A stretch of DNA of 64,000 nt from Lachnospiraceae bacterium (GTDB lineage Bacteria; Bacillota; Clostridia; Lachnospirales; Lachnospiraceae): contig JAFSXN010000139.1 in assembly GCA_017444015.1 (NCBI GenBank), positions 1-64,000 on the forward strand, in the 5' to 3' direction. The notes under the pieces were generated by a model, which saw nothing but the letters and a program-made list of their open reading frames with translations, was not told the origin of the DNA and ran no database searches. A program made the translations under genes and the position numbers. Below are positions 7,422-15,045 of the stretch, one piece after another. How positions within the stretch are numbered: the stretch's first letter is position 1; every line of letters begins with the position of its first letter.

Positions 7422-9167
7422 ATGGGAATCAATACATATAAGGATAATTACATACGGAATATGAAGGTGGTCGGCGTATTCGACCGCGCCGGAAAAAACT
7501 ACGGCTTTGTGATTCCGGATAATAAAAAGCTCGGGCGTGATATTTTTGTTTCGCTGGAGAATTCGCTTCATGCGGGAGACGGCCAGAAGGTGGTCTGTGA
7601 GATCAGAGAGACCGGCAGCGAAAGGCAGGCTCCTGAGGGAAGAATTATTGAACTGCTAGGCTATATGAATGAGCCCGGAGTTGATTTATTATCTGTGATA
7701 AAGGATTACGGATTGTCTGAGGGCTTCCCTTCGAAGGTCGAGCATGAAGCGGAGAGGCTTACCGATGAGATCTCACAGGAGGAGCTTGACAGGCGCAGAG
7801 ATCTTCGGGAGGAGCTTACGATCACGATCGACGGGGAGGACGCGAAGGATCTCGATGACGCGGTGAGTTTAAGGCTTTCGGGAGATACCTGTATTTTGGG
7901 TGTGCATATCGCCGATGTCTCGCATTACGTAACAGAGGATTCGGCCCTTGACAGAGAGGCGCTGAAACGGGGGACCAGCGTATATCTGACGGGGCTGGTT
8001 GTACCAATGCTTCCTAAGAAGCTCTGCAACGGCCTTTGCTCCTTAAATCCCAGGGAGGATAAGCTGACCCTGTCCTGCCTGATGACGATCAACGCAAGCG
8101 GCGTGGTAATCGACCATGAGATCGTAAGGAGCGTGATCCGCTCCGACAAACGGATGACCTACAGCGCAGTCAATGCTGTTTTGGAAGGGAAAGCGGTCCG
8201 GGGCTACGAGGAGTTTTCTCCGATGCTTCAGAAAATGAACGAGCTGGCCAAGATCCTTCGGGAAAGACGAAAGCAGAGAGGCTCCATTGATTTTGATCTG
8301 CCGGAGTCGAAGATCATTCTGAATAAGCGGGGAAAAGTGGTTGACATAAAACCGTATGAACGAAATGACGCCACTAACCTGATCGAAGAGTTTATGCTGA
8401 TCGCGAATGAAACTGTGGCGGAGCATTATTTCTGGTTAAAGCTGCCTTTTGTATACCGGGTGCACGAAGAACCGGATCCGGATAAGATGAAGCGTCTGGC
8501 CGCGTTTTTGAAGAATCTGGGCTATTCGATCCATATCCGGGGAGATGAGGTCCATCCCAAGGAGATACAGAAGCTGCTTGGCAGTTTTGAAAATACCGGA
8601 GAAGAGAGCCTGATCGAGCGGCTTTCCCTGCGGTCCATGCAGAGAGCGAAATACGCCACAGACTGTATCGGACATTTTGGGCTTGCCTGCCGCTATTACT
8701 GTCATTTTACTTCCCCGATCCGAAGATATCCGGATCTTCTGATCCACCGGATCATCAAGGAAGAGCTTGAGGGCAGTCTTTCCGCAGAGCGGTTCCTTGC
8801 GTATGAGGCAAGACTTCCGGAGGTCTGTCTGAAGTCGAGCGAAATGGAGCGGCTTGCCGATGACGCGGAGCGGGAAATAGAGAAAATGAAAAAGGCGGAA
8901 TATATGAGCGGACGGGTCGGCGAGATCTTTGAAGGGCTCGTAAGCTCTGTGACTGCCTGGGGGCTTTATGTAGAGCTTCCGAACACGGTGGAGGGTCTGG
9001 TGCATATCAGCAATATGGATGATTACTATGTTTTTGATGAGGAGCATTATGAGCTTAAAGGAGAGATCACGGGGAAACGCTACGTCCTGGGACAGAAGGT
9101 AAGAGTCCGGGTCAATTACGTGGATATCACGATGAGAACGATAGATTTTATTTTGGAAAGGTCTTGA
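7422..9167 (+). CDS. rnr: Ribonuclease R, N-terminally short form
   Basis: The product is a 581-aa 3'-5' exoribonuclease of the RNase II/R family. The order seen is a cold-shock fold (about 10-60), the RNB catalytic domain with metal motif DGEDAKDLDDAV (about 136-147) and the SPIRRYPDL motif, and a C-terminal S1 domain (about 495-575). Usual RNase R is 700-800 aa; the N-terminal helix-turn-helix and first cold-shock domain are missing. The terminator ends only 12 bp upstream, so the gene cannot extend further. ATG 7422 lacks a clear ribosome site; ATG 7464 is an alternative. It sits before smpB and ssrA, its partners in trans-translation. Confidence 0.9.
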   Translation: MGINTYKDNYIRNMKVVGVFDRAGKNYGFVIPDNKKLGRDIFVSLENSLHAGDGQKVVCEIRETGSERQAPEGRIIELLGYMNEPGVDLLSVIKDYGLSEGFPSKVEHEAERLTDEISQEELDRRRDLREELTITIDGEDAKDLDDAVSLRLSGDTCILGVHIADVSHYVTEDSALDREALKRGTSVYLTGLVVPMLPKKLCNGLCSLNPREDKLTLSCLMTINASGVVIDHEIVRSVIRSDKRMTYSAVNAVLEGKAVRGYEEFSPMLQKMNELAKILRERRKQRGSIDFDLPESKIILNKRGKVVDIKPYERNDATNLIEEFMLIANETVAEHYFWLKLPFVYRVHEEPDPDKMKRLAAFLKNLGYSIHIRGDEVHPKEIQKLLGSFENTGEESLIERLSLRSMQRAKYATDCIGHFGLACRYYCHFTSPIRRYPDLLIHRIIKEELEGSLSAERFLAYEARLPEVCLKSSEMERLADDAEREIEKMKKAEYMSGRVGEIFEGLVSSVTAWGLYVELPNTVEGLVHISNMDDYYVFDEEHYELKGEITGKRYVLGQKVRVRVNYVDITMRTIDFILERS

Positions 9168-9266
9168 AAATGGAAAACGATCCTTCCATTCTATATGCGT
9201 TTTTTGTCGGAAAGCATGGTATAATACAAGATAAATAGACCTTTCACTGAAGAAGGTAGTAAAAAA

Positions 9267-9734
9267 ATGGGAAAAATGACAGGGATCAAGCTGATCGCGA
9301 ACAATAAAAAAGCGTATCACGAGTATTTTATCGAGGATAAATATGAATGTGGGCTGGAGCTCTACGGAACCGAGATCAAATCGCTGAGAATGGGAAAGTG
9401 CAGTATCAAGGAAGCGTACGTCCGGATCGATAAGGGAGAGGCCTATGTGATCGGGATGAATATCAGTCCCTATGAAAAGGGAAATATCTTCAACCGGGAT
9501 CCGGTCAGGACAAGGAGGCTTCTGCTGCATAAATATGAGATCAACAAGCTGGCAGGGAAGCTGAACGAGCAGGGTTATACGCTGATGCCGCTTCAGGTTT
9601 ACCTAAAGGACAGCAGGGCAAAGCTGGAGATTGGAGTTGCCAAGGGAAAGAAGCTCTACGACAAACGGCAGGAGATCGCGAAAAAAGATCTGAAGCGGGC
9701 AACGGAGCGGGAGTTTAAGGTGAAAAATCTTTGA
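9267..9734 (+). CDS. smpB: SsrA-binding protein SmpB
   Basis: A 155-aa protein of normal length. It shows the SmpB hallmarks: NKKAYHEYFIEDKYECG near the N terminus, ELYGTEIKSLR, and a basic C-terminal tail (GKKLYDKRQ, then the KKDLKRATERE region) that enters the ribosomal mRNA channel. SmpB delivers tmRNA to stalled ribosomes. GAAGG lies upstream of ATG 9267. The tmRNA gene follows 119 bp downstream. Confidence 0.97.
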   Translation: MGKMTGIKLIANNKKAYHEYFIEDKYECGLELYGTEIKSLRMGKCSIKEAYVRIDKGEAYVIGMNISPYEKGNIFNRDPVRTRRLLLHKYEINKLAGKLNEQGYTLMPLQVYLKDSRAKLEIGVAKGKKLYDKRQEIAKKDLKRATEREFKVKNL

Positions 9735-9759
9735 AGAAGTGGTATAGTGTAATAGGATA

Positions 9760-9851
9760 GGATTTGCTGACGCAAATCCATTATTCACACAAAACATCTT
9801 GGAAAGCAGATGTTTTGGCGCCTCGGAATTTTGCTTCGCAAAATATCCGAG
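9760..9851 (+). other. Three consecutive hairpins between smpB and ssrA
   Basis: Three stems fill the spacer. They are GGATTTGC/GCAAATCC with a TGAC loop (9760-9779), AAAACATCT/AGATGTTTT (9791-9816), and a 13-bp stem with one bulge (9822-9851) ending two bases before the tmRNA 5' end. None has a T-run. They may separate or process a smpB-ssrA precursor. Confidence 0.6.
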
Positions 9852-9853
9852 TT

Positions 9854-10195
9854 GGGCCTGTAAAGGTTTCGACGGGGGTCTAGAAGTCAGGATAGCCACC
9901 GGTGGCCCTGAACCACCTAAAAACGGGAAATTAAATATAAACGCAGACGAACAGTACGCGTTCGCGGCTTAATTGCCGCTGTCGACCTTAGGTAGCCTAC
10001 TGCTTAAGCCATCGGCATCAAACAGGTAGGGAACCCTGCTTCCAAAGCTTTGAGGATGCAGGAGCATTATGAAGCTACTGAGGCTTGCAGCCTGTCGTTT
10101 GGCGGTGAGCTGAGGGAATGTCAATAAAGCGACTGTGGTGGAAGAAGTCTTGATGAAAGGGCTTTCGGACGCGGGTTCGATTCCCGCCAGGTCCA
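9854..10195 (+). ncRNA. ssrA: Transfer-messenger RNA (tmRNA)
   Basis: The tRNA-like ends pair over seven positions: GGGCCTG (9854-9860) with CAGGTCC (10188-10194), then A. The T-arm GCGGG-TTCGATT-CCCGC is intact, and the 5' region has the usual GGTTTCGACGGGGGT. The tag reading frame begins at GCA 9943 and encodes ADEQYAFAA before TAA at 9970-9972, preceded by the typical ATAAAC. tmRNA rescues ribosomes stalled on broken mRNA and tags the product for proteolysis. CCA is not encoded in full. Length of about 342 nt is normal. Confidence 0.96.
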
Positions 10196-10337
10196 TTTCT
10201 AAAAAATTATGTAAACTAACAATCCAGCCAACCTCCCGTGTCGCAGTTATCTGTATTCCGGTTGGGTCCAATTATTTGGAGCTGACAGTGAAGATGCTGT
10301 TTGCCCCCCCTATTCCGAGTTTTTATTAATACCTATT
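10196..10337. other. Spacer after tmRNA, no gene seen
   Basis: This stretch of 142 bp holds only a weak CCAACC/GGTTGG inverted repeat and a C7 run; no reading frame or RNA gene is convincing. Confidence 0.5.
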
Positions 10338-10440
10338 TATACTGGTTAACGATTTTCGGTGCCGATTAATCGGACTCGCAAACGCAATTTCAGTACGTTT
10401 GCGTTATCAGAAACGGCAATTAATTGCGTTCGCGAGTATA
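10338..10440 (+). repeat. 103-bp inverted-repeat element, copy 2
   Basis: Second subtype, differing from copy 3 by one base in 103 and from copy 1 at about eight positions. Its right end (AGTATA) joins directly to the Rpn-type coding remnant, and a GTG at 10359 opens a frame through the element into that remnant. Copies 2 and 3 lie in opposite orientation around a 568-bp segment. Confidence 0.9.
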
Positions 10441-10766
10441 ATGGGTCTTATGAAGGTGATTCGGATATTGGAAAGCTGATGCATGATTTCAGATGTACCA
10501 GAGCCGAAGACATGAATTACGAATTGTTGGCAGATAAGACAAGGTATTTTAAGGAGAATCCGGAAGGAGTGAGTGAGATGTGTAAAGTTATGGAGGATAT
10601 GAGGAACGAGGCTGCAAAGAGAGCAGAGGAACAGACAACAATAGACCATATTAAGGACATTATGACAAAACTGAAATATACGGTAGAACAAGCTATGGAT
10701 CTGTTGAGCATCCCTCCGGCAGATCGCGCGACATATTCAGAGCTTGTAGGGAAGAAAACCGTATGA
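10438..10766 (+). pseudogene. Rpn-family PD-(D/E)XK nuclease/transposase, C-terminal remnant
   Basis: The encoded segment NGSYEGDSDIGKLMHDFRC, followed by a short loop, LADKTRYFKE, and a charged helical tail with MCKVMEDMRNEAA, matches the C-terminal third of Rpn-type recombination-promoting nucleases common in Lachnospiraceae. The catalytic N-terminal part is absent: the sequence is replaced at its 5' edge by the 103-bp element. A fused frame from GTG 10359 would give 135 aa, but the first 27 residues are element sequence. It is most likely a dead remnant; expression of the fused frame cannot be excluded. Confidence 0.75.
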
Positions 10767-10827
10767 CTTTTTCGTATACTTGCATAATAGTTATTACATT
10801 ATAACACTATAACCGATAAAAATGAGG

Positions 10828-10855
10828 TTGACGATTCGATAGATTTTTCTATAAT
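10828..10855 (+). promoter_or_regulatory. Strong SigA-type promoter of candidate small RNA
   Basis: TTGACG (10828-10833), a 16-bp spacer, and a perfect TATAAT (10850-10855) lie in a region with no following coding gene. Transcription would start near 10862. Confidence 0.7.
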
Positions 10856-10861
10856 GAAATA

Positions 10862-10999
10862 GCCAGAGGATAGAAGCTGAGGACGGAACAGGCAGCCGTC
10901 GCGCCCTTGTGGTCTTAAAATGAGATGCTGGATTGCCACCCAGCCTCTTCTATCCGAGCGACAAAAGAGTTTCCTGCCAATGAGGCAAGGAACTTTTTT
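10862..10999 (+). ncRNA. Candidate structured small RNA (about 138 nt)
   Basis: The segment between a near-consensus promoter and a terminator has no credible reading frame but strong pairing. A 9-bp closing stem GGATAGAAG (10868-10876) pairs with CTTCTATCC (10947-10955), with inner hairpins including ACGG/CCGT and GCTGG/CCAGC. A terminator stem follows, AGTTTCCTGCC/GGCAAGGAACT (10968-10994, one mismatch) with six T. The segment lies inside the inverted pair of 103-bp elements. I do not recognise it as SRP RNA, RNase P RNA, 6S RNA or a known riboswitch. Confidence 0.6.
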
Positions 11000-11008
11000 G
11001 TTGTGTAT

Positions 11009-11111
11009 TATACTCGCGAACGCAATTAATTGCCGTTTCTGATAACGCAAACGTACTGAAATTGCGTTTGCGAGTCCGATTAATCGGCACCGAAAAGCGT
11101 TAACCAGTATA
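11009..11111 (-). repeat. 103-bp inverted-repeat element, copy 3
   Basis: Inverted relative to the other copies; 102 of 103 bases match copy 2. It lies 9 bp after the terminator of the candidate small RNA. Long near-identical inverted copies (2 and 3) could recombine and flip the segment between them. Confidence 0.9.
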
Positions 11112-11314
11112 AATTAAGGTAATTATTTTGGCTGCCGCTGGAAATATAGATTCAGCCGAGTCAAACCAGCAAACGTCCTGAGTTAAGGACATGTTTGATC
11201 CGCTTGAAGAAGCGTGGAGCACTGTGAAAGTGGGATAGAACTTGACGAAAGAAGAGTCGTAGTATACAATATCGGCAAATCTGGGATTCAATTCTGAAAA
11301 TGCCGAGGAGATAG

Positions 11315-11534
11315 ATGGAATACATTAGCAGAGCTATTCATCGAAGAAAACGGTGTGCTCTATCCGATAGAGATAAAGCAGAGTGCGTCTGTTACAGCAA
11401 ATGAGACATCAGCTTTTCTTGTGCTCGATAAGGTGGAGGATAAGAAGCGCGGAACGGGAGCTATAATATGTAACTGTCCTCAGCCGGGATCGGTTAGAGA
11501 AAATATTTATCAGATCCCCATTTGGTACATATAA
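11315..11534 (+). pseudogene. DUF4143-type AAA ATPase with large internal deletion
   Basis: ATG 11315, behind GAGGAG, encodes MEYISRAI, the usual start of DUF4143 AAA proteins. Within about 25 bp the sequence switches frame to LFIEENGVLYPIEIKQSA, ending IPIWYI and a stop at 11532-11534, which is the family's conserved nuclease-like C-terminal end. The whole ATPase core and middle are gone. The gene is therefore a remnant of some 70 codons of an about 400-codon original. The 11112-11314 stretch upstream shows no intact gene. Confidence 0.7.
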
Positions 11535-11683
11535 GAGAAGCAACAAGTCAGGGACTATTTGGGCGTATAGATTCCGGGAGTTTTGCCGAAATCTTCGGGA
11601 ACTGTCCCTTTTCCAGATAGTTCGGAACCAGGTATTCAATGTTTCCTACCGTATACAGGCCGATGCCGATTTTGGTTTTGTTA

Positions 11684-11712
11684 TTGACAGATGGTCTGTG
11701 CTCATTTATTAT
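11684..11712 (+). promoter_or_regulatory. SigA-type promoter for the first sugar ABC operon
   Basis: TTGACA (11684-11689), a 17-bp spacer, and TATTAT (11707-11712) lie 90 bp before the binding-protein start. The 11535-11683 stretch shows no gene I can support. Confidence 0.65.
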
Positions 11713-11802
11713 AAAATCAACAAGGGAGGCATTATTTTTATACAATATGCACAAAACTCCCGGAGACAACTGTTTAACTAATTTACTTTAGGAGGATTCA
11801 AA

Positions 11803-13161
11803 ATGAAAAAGAAAATTATGGCGATTCTTCTTGCGGCAGCTACGACCTTATCGTTAGCGGGCTGTGCCGGAGCAGTGGCTCCCGCGGCAGCAGGCGATGC
11901 AGCGGCTCCCGCAGGAGAAACAGCGGAAGCGGCAGCCCCCGAGGGAGCCCAGGAGCTGACCTTCTGGACCTTCCAGGCAGCGCATCAGAAGTTTATGGAA
12001 GACGCGGCGGCTAGATGGAACGAGACCTATCCGGACCGCCCGATCGATTTCAAGGCTGAGACCCTTGGTTATGACGATATTCATAACAACCTTCTGATCT
12101 CGCTTCAGACCGGAACCGGTGCGCCGGATATCGCGGATATCGAGATTTCCATGTACGCGAACTTCATTACCGGCGACGAGGACAGTATTCCTCTTGTTCC
12201 GTTAAATGACATCATTGAGCCGGATAAGGAAAACCTGATTATGGGTAGATTTGATAACTACGCGAACCACGGCAACTATTACGGCGTAGACTACCACGTA
12301 GGCGCTACCTGCCTTATGTATAATAAGGAGATCTTTGAGGAAGCCGGCGTTGATATCAATTCCATCGAGACCTGGGACGACTTCAAGGAAGCCGGAAAGG
12401 TAATCCGCGAGAAGACCGGCAAGTATATTATGGCCGTTGAGACGACCGAGCACTGGACCTATTATCCGCTGATCACCGAGCAGGGAAGCGATTTCTTTGA
12501 TCCTGAGACCGGAGAGGTTATCCTTGACAATCAGGTAAATATCGACACCCTTCAGTGGCTGCTTGACGGTATCAATGACGATATCTTCTGTACAATGCCC
12601 GGTGGCTTCTGCCACAGCGAAGAGTGGTACGCTTATATGAACGAAGGCAATGTAGCGACCATCGGCGTTCCCCTCTGGTACCTGAACCGCTTCACCGACT
12701 ATATGCCTGACCTTGCAGGAAAGATGTCCGTAAGGACCCTGCCCGTATGGGAAAAGGGCGGCGCGAATTCAGCAGGTCTTGGCGGAACCGGAACCTCTGT
12801 AACGAATCAGGCGAAGGACGTTCAGCTTGCGAAGGATTTCCTGTATTTCGCGAAGATTTCGAGAGAGGGCGCGATCCGTACCTGGACAGAGCTTGGCTTT
12901 GACCCGATCCGTACCGATATCTACGATGATCCTGAGATGACTGCGCCGAACCGCTTCACCGAATATTTCGGAGATGAGATCTATGATGTTATGGATGCGA
13001 CCTCCGACGCGATTGCAAAGCTGTCGACCTCGAATCCTCTGTATCCGGAAGCGCTGACCAGAGTTCAGAAGACGGTTATGTTCAACGTTCTTTCCGAGCA
13101 GAGCCAGACTCCGGAGGAAGCTCTGAAGCAGACTGCGGATGAGCTTCGCGCAATGCAGTAA
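11803..13161 (+). CDS. Sugar ABC transporter substrate-binding lipoprotein
   Basis: A 452-aa family 1 extracellular solute-binding protein. The signal peptide ends in a lipobox (LSLAGC, residues 16-21), followed by an Ala/Pro/Glu-rich linker to about residue 48, and then the two-lobed binding domain starting ELTFWTF. It should capture an oligosaccharide at the outer membrane face for the two permeases that follow. AGGAGG precedes the ATG. No ATPase is encoded nearby, so a shared MsmK-type ATPase elsewhere is expected. The GH43 gene downstream suggests an arabino- or xylo-oligosaccharide ligand; that is inference. Confidence 0.93.
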   Translation: MKKKIMAILLAAATTLSLAGCAGAVAPAAAGDAAAPAGETAEAAAPEGAQELTFWTFQAAHQKFMEDAAARWNETYPDRPIDFKAETLGYDDIHNNLLISLQTGTGAPDIADIEISMYANFITGDEDSIPLVPLNDIIEPDKENLIMGRFDNYANHGNYYGVDYHVGATCLMYNKEIFEEAGVDINSIETWDDFKEAGKVIREKTGKYIMAVETTEHWTYYPLITEQGSDFFDPETGEVILDNQVNIDTLQWLLDGINDDIFCTMPGGFCHSEEWYAYMNEGNVATIGVPLWYLNRFTDYMPDLAGKMSVRTLPVWEKGGANSAGLGGTGTSVTNQAKDVQLAKDFLYFAKISREGAIRTWTELGFDPIRTDIYDDPEMTAPNRFTEYFGDEIYDVMDATSDAIAKLSTSNPLYPEALTRVQKTVMFNVLSEQSQTPEEALKQTADELRAMQ

Positions 13162-13191
13162 GACACAGTAATTACAGATAAGGTGTAAGAA

Positions 13192-13223
13192 ATGCGGGAA
13201 TGGTTGGGAAACTGTTCCCGCAT
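13192..13223 (+). other. Hairpin between binding-protein and permease genes
   Basis: ATGCGGGAA (13192-13200) pairs perfectly with TTCCCGCAT (13215-13223) 30 bp after the binding-protein stop, without a T-run. It likely stabilises or attenuates the transcript. Confidence 0.65.
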
Positions 13224-13246
13224 ATTGATAAAAGAAGAGGAATATT

Positions 13247-14176
13247 ATGTCGAAACAAACGAATGGAAGCGCAGGCGCCTCCCAAAAGCATAAAAGCATT
13301 CCTATGATCAAGATAGCCCCGTATATTTTTACGGCTCCCTTCGTGATCTATTTTCTTGTTTTCTTTATCTACCCGATTACACAGACTTTCTGGACCAGCC
13401 TGTGCCAGCAGGTGGGCTTTGCCCCGCCGAAATTTGCCGGATTGGCGAACTACAAGCTGTTAATGGATGACTATTTCAAAATGGCGGTGCAGAACTCTAC
13501 GATCTATACGTTCTTTACCTGCCTGATCCTGGTTCCGCTGCCGCTCTTTTTAGCAGTACTTTTAGACTCCAAGTTTGTAGTAAAACCGGAGGCCTTTAAG
13601 AGCGCGTTGTTTATCCCGGCTCTTACCAGCGTAGTTATGGCCGGACTGTTCTTCAAATACGCCTTCTCTTCGAATCCGGCGGCTTTGATGAACGCCCTGA
13701 TCGCCCGTTTAGGGATTCCTGCCCAGGGGTGGTTAGAGAAGCGCGTAACGACCTGGATCGTTCTGGTGATCTTCTGCGTATGGAAGTGGTTAGGGGTCAA
13801 TATCGTCTATTATCTGTCCGCTCTGCAGACGATCTCGAAGGATCTTTATGAGGCGGCGACGATTGACGGAGCGAATGCCTGGGACAGATTTGTCCATATT
13901 ACGGTTCCGGGGGTCAAGCCTACGATCATCTACGTTCTGACGATTTCCATCTATGGAGGCTTCTCGATGTTTGCCGAAGCGTTTACCCTCTTTAACAGCG
14001 CGAGGACCCCGGGAGATATCGGAGCGACCATCGTAAGCTATATTTACGCCCAGGGCTTTAACCGCAACAATTTCGGAATAGCCTCCGCGGCGGGTATTTC
14101 TCTGCTGTTTGGCGTTTTGATTATCAATATTATTCAGCTTTCCATTACGGATCCGGTTGGAAAGAACGACGACTGA
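13247..14176 (+). CDS. Sugar ABC transporter permease (MalF/UgpA type)
   Basis: A 309-aa membrane protein with about six membrane segments. The permease EAA loop is present (YEAATIDGANAWDRFVHITVPGVKP, around residues 203-227), where the ATPase docks. It pairs with the next gene to form the channel. GAGGAA lies before ATG 13247. Length and topology are typical. Confidence 0.93.
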   Translation: MSKQTNGSAGASQKHKSIPMIKIAPYIFTAPFVIYFLVFFIYPITQTFWTSLCQQVGFAPPKFAGLANYKLLMDDYFKMAVQNSTIYTFFTCLILVPLPLFLAVLLDSKFVVKPEAFKSALFIPALTSVVMAGLFFKYAFSSNPAALMNALIARLGIPAQGWLEKRVTTWIVLVIFCVWKWLGVNIVYYLSALQTISKDLYEAATIDGANAWDRFVHITVPGVKPTIIYVLTISIYGGFSMFAEAFTLFNSARTPGDIGATIVSYIYAQGFNRNNFGIASAAGISLLFGVLIINIIQLSITDPVGKNDD

Positions 14177-14198
14177 TTATAGAAAGAAGGTTTGGAAC

Positions 14199-15038
14199 AT
14201 GAAAAAGAAAAAAATAGGGCTTACGCTTGTCAGTACCCTGATTATTGCGATATTCGCGGTCATTGCGCTCATGCCGTTCTTCTTCCTGCTGATTTCGTCC
14301 TTTAAACCGGGAAGCGAGATGATCCGAAACGGCTTACAGTTCAAATTTGATTTCGAAAACTACAGCCTGGTGAACTACCGGCTGATCAAGACGGAGCGGG
14401 ACGGTATTTATATCAAATGGTATATCAACAGTATTGTCATCATGCTGATCCAGGTGGGTACGGGACTGTTTTTCTCCTCTCTGGTGGGGTATGGCCTTGC
14501 CAAGTACCGGTTCAAGGGAAGGAATCTGATCTTTCTTCTGGTGTTAGTGGTAATGATGGTTCCGGTGGAAATACTGATCCTGCCCTTATATAAGGAAATA
14601 AACTCGTTTCATCTGATAGATACCTACCTGGGAGTCGTGCTTCCGTTTGTCGTTCCGGCGACCGGAATCTTCTTTTTCCGGCAGTTTGCCAGCGGCCTCC
14701 CGTCGGAGATCATGGAGAGCGGACGAATCGACGGCTGCGGGGAATTCGGGATCTTTTTCAAGCTGATGATGCCGATTATGCTGCCTGCTTACGGAGCTAT
14801 GACGATTCTCCTTGCGATGGGAAGCTGGAATTCCATGGTATGGCCGATGATCGTTCTTCGGACCTCGGAGATGCAGACTTTACCCATCGGCCTGCAGTCC
14901 CTGCTTACGCCCTATGGGAATAACTACGATCTGCTGCTGTCGGGAGCGGTTATGAGCGTTCTGCCGATTATGGTTATTTTCCTTCTGAACCAGAAGACCT
15001 TTATCGCCGGTATGGCAGCGGGAAGTGTGAAAGGGTAA
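14199..15038 (+). CDS. Sugar ABC transporter permease (MalG/UgpE type)
   Basis: A 279-aa inner-membrane permease with an N-terminal membrane segment, the EAA-type loop (IMESGRIDGCGEFGIFFKLMMPIM), and the family-typical end GMAAGSVKG. An in-frame TTG at 14157 overlaps the previous gene, but ATG 14199 has AGAAAGAAGG directly upstream and begins MKKKKIG, so it is the better start. It acts with the preceding permease and binding protein. Confidence 0.92.
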   Translation: MKKKKIGLTLVSTLIIAIFAVIALMPFFFLLISSFKPGSEMIRNGLQFKFDFENYSLVNYRLIKTERDGIYIKWYINSIVIMLIQVGTGLFFSSLVGYGLAKYRFKGRNLIFLLVLVVMMVPVEILILPLYKEINSFHLIDTYLGVVLPFVVPATGIFFFRQFASGLPSEIMESGRIDGCGEFGIFFKLMMPIMLPAYGAMTILLAMGSWNSMVWPMIVLRTSEMQTLPIGLQSLLTPYGNNYDLLLSGAVMSVLPIMVIFLLNQKTFIAGMAAGSVKG

Positions 15039-15045
15039 AGACAGA

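Noticed and set aside
8436..9530. Minus-strand 364-codon frame
   Set aside because: It lies fully opposite rnr and smpB, has no family motif, and its residue mix fits a complementary-strand shadow.
10359..10766. Fused element-Rpn frame as an intact gene
   Set aside because: The first 27 codons are repeat-element sequence and the Rpn catalytic part is absent, so it is better read as a remnant.
10862..10999. Candidate RNA as a riboswitch
   Set aside because: It ends in its own terminator with no downstream coding gene, and I see no known aptamer core.
11548..11769. Minus-strand 73-codon frame upstream of the first sugar ABC operon
   Set aside because: It overlaps the likely promoter at 11684-11712, has no clear ribosome site and matches no family I recognise; probably chance in decayed DNA.
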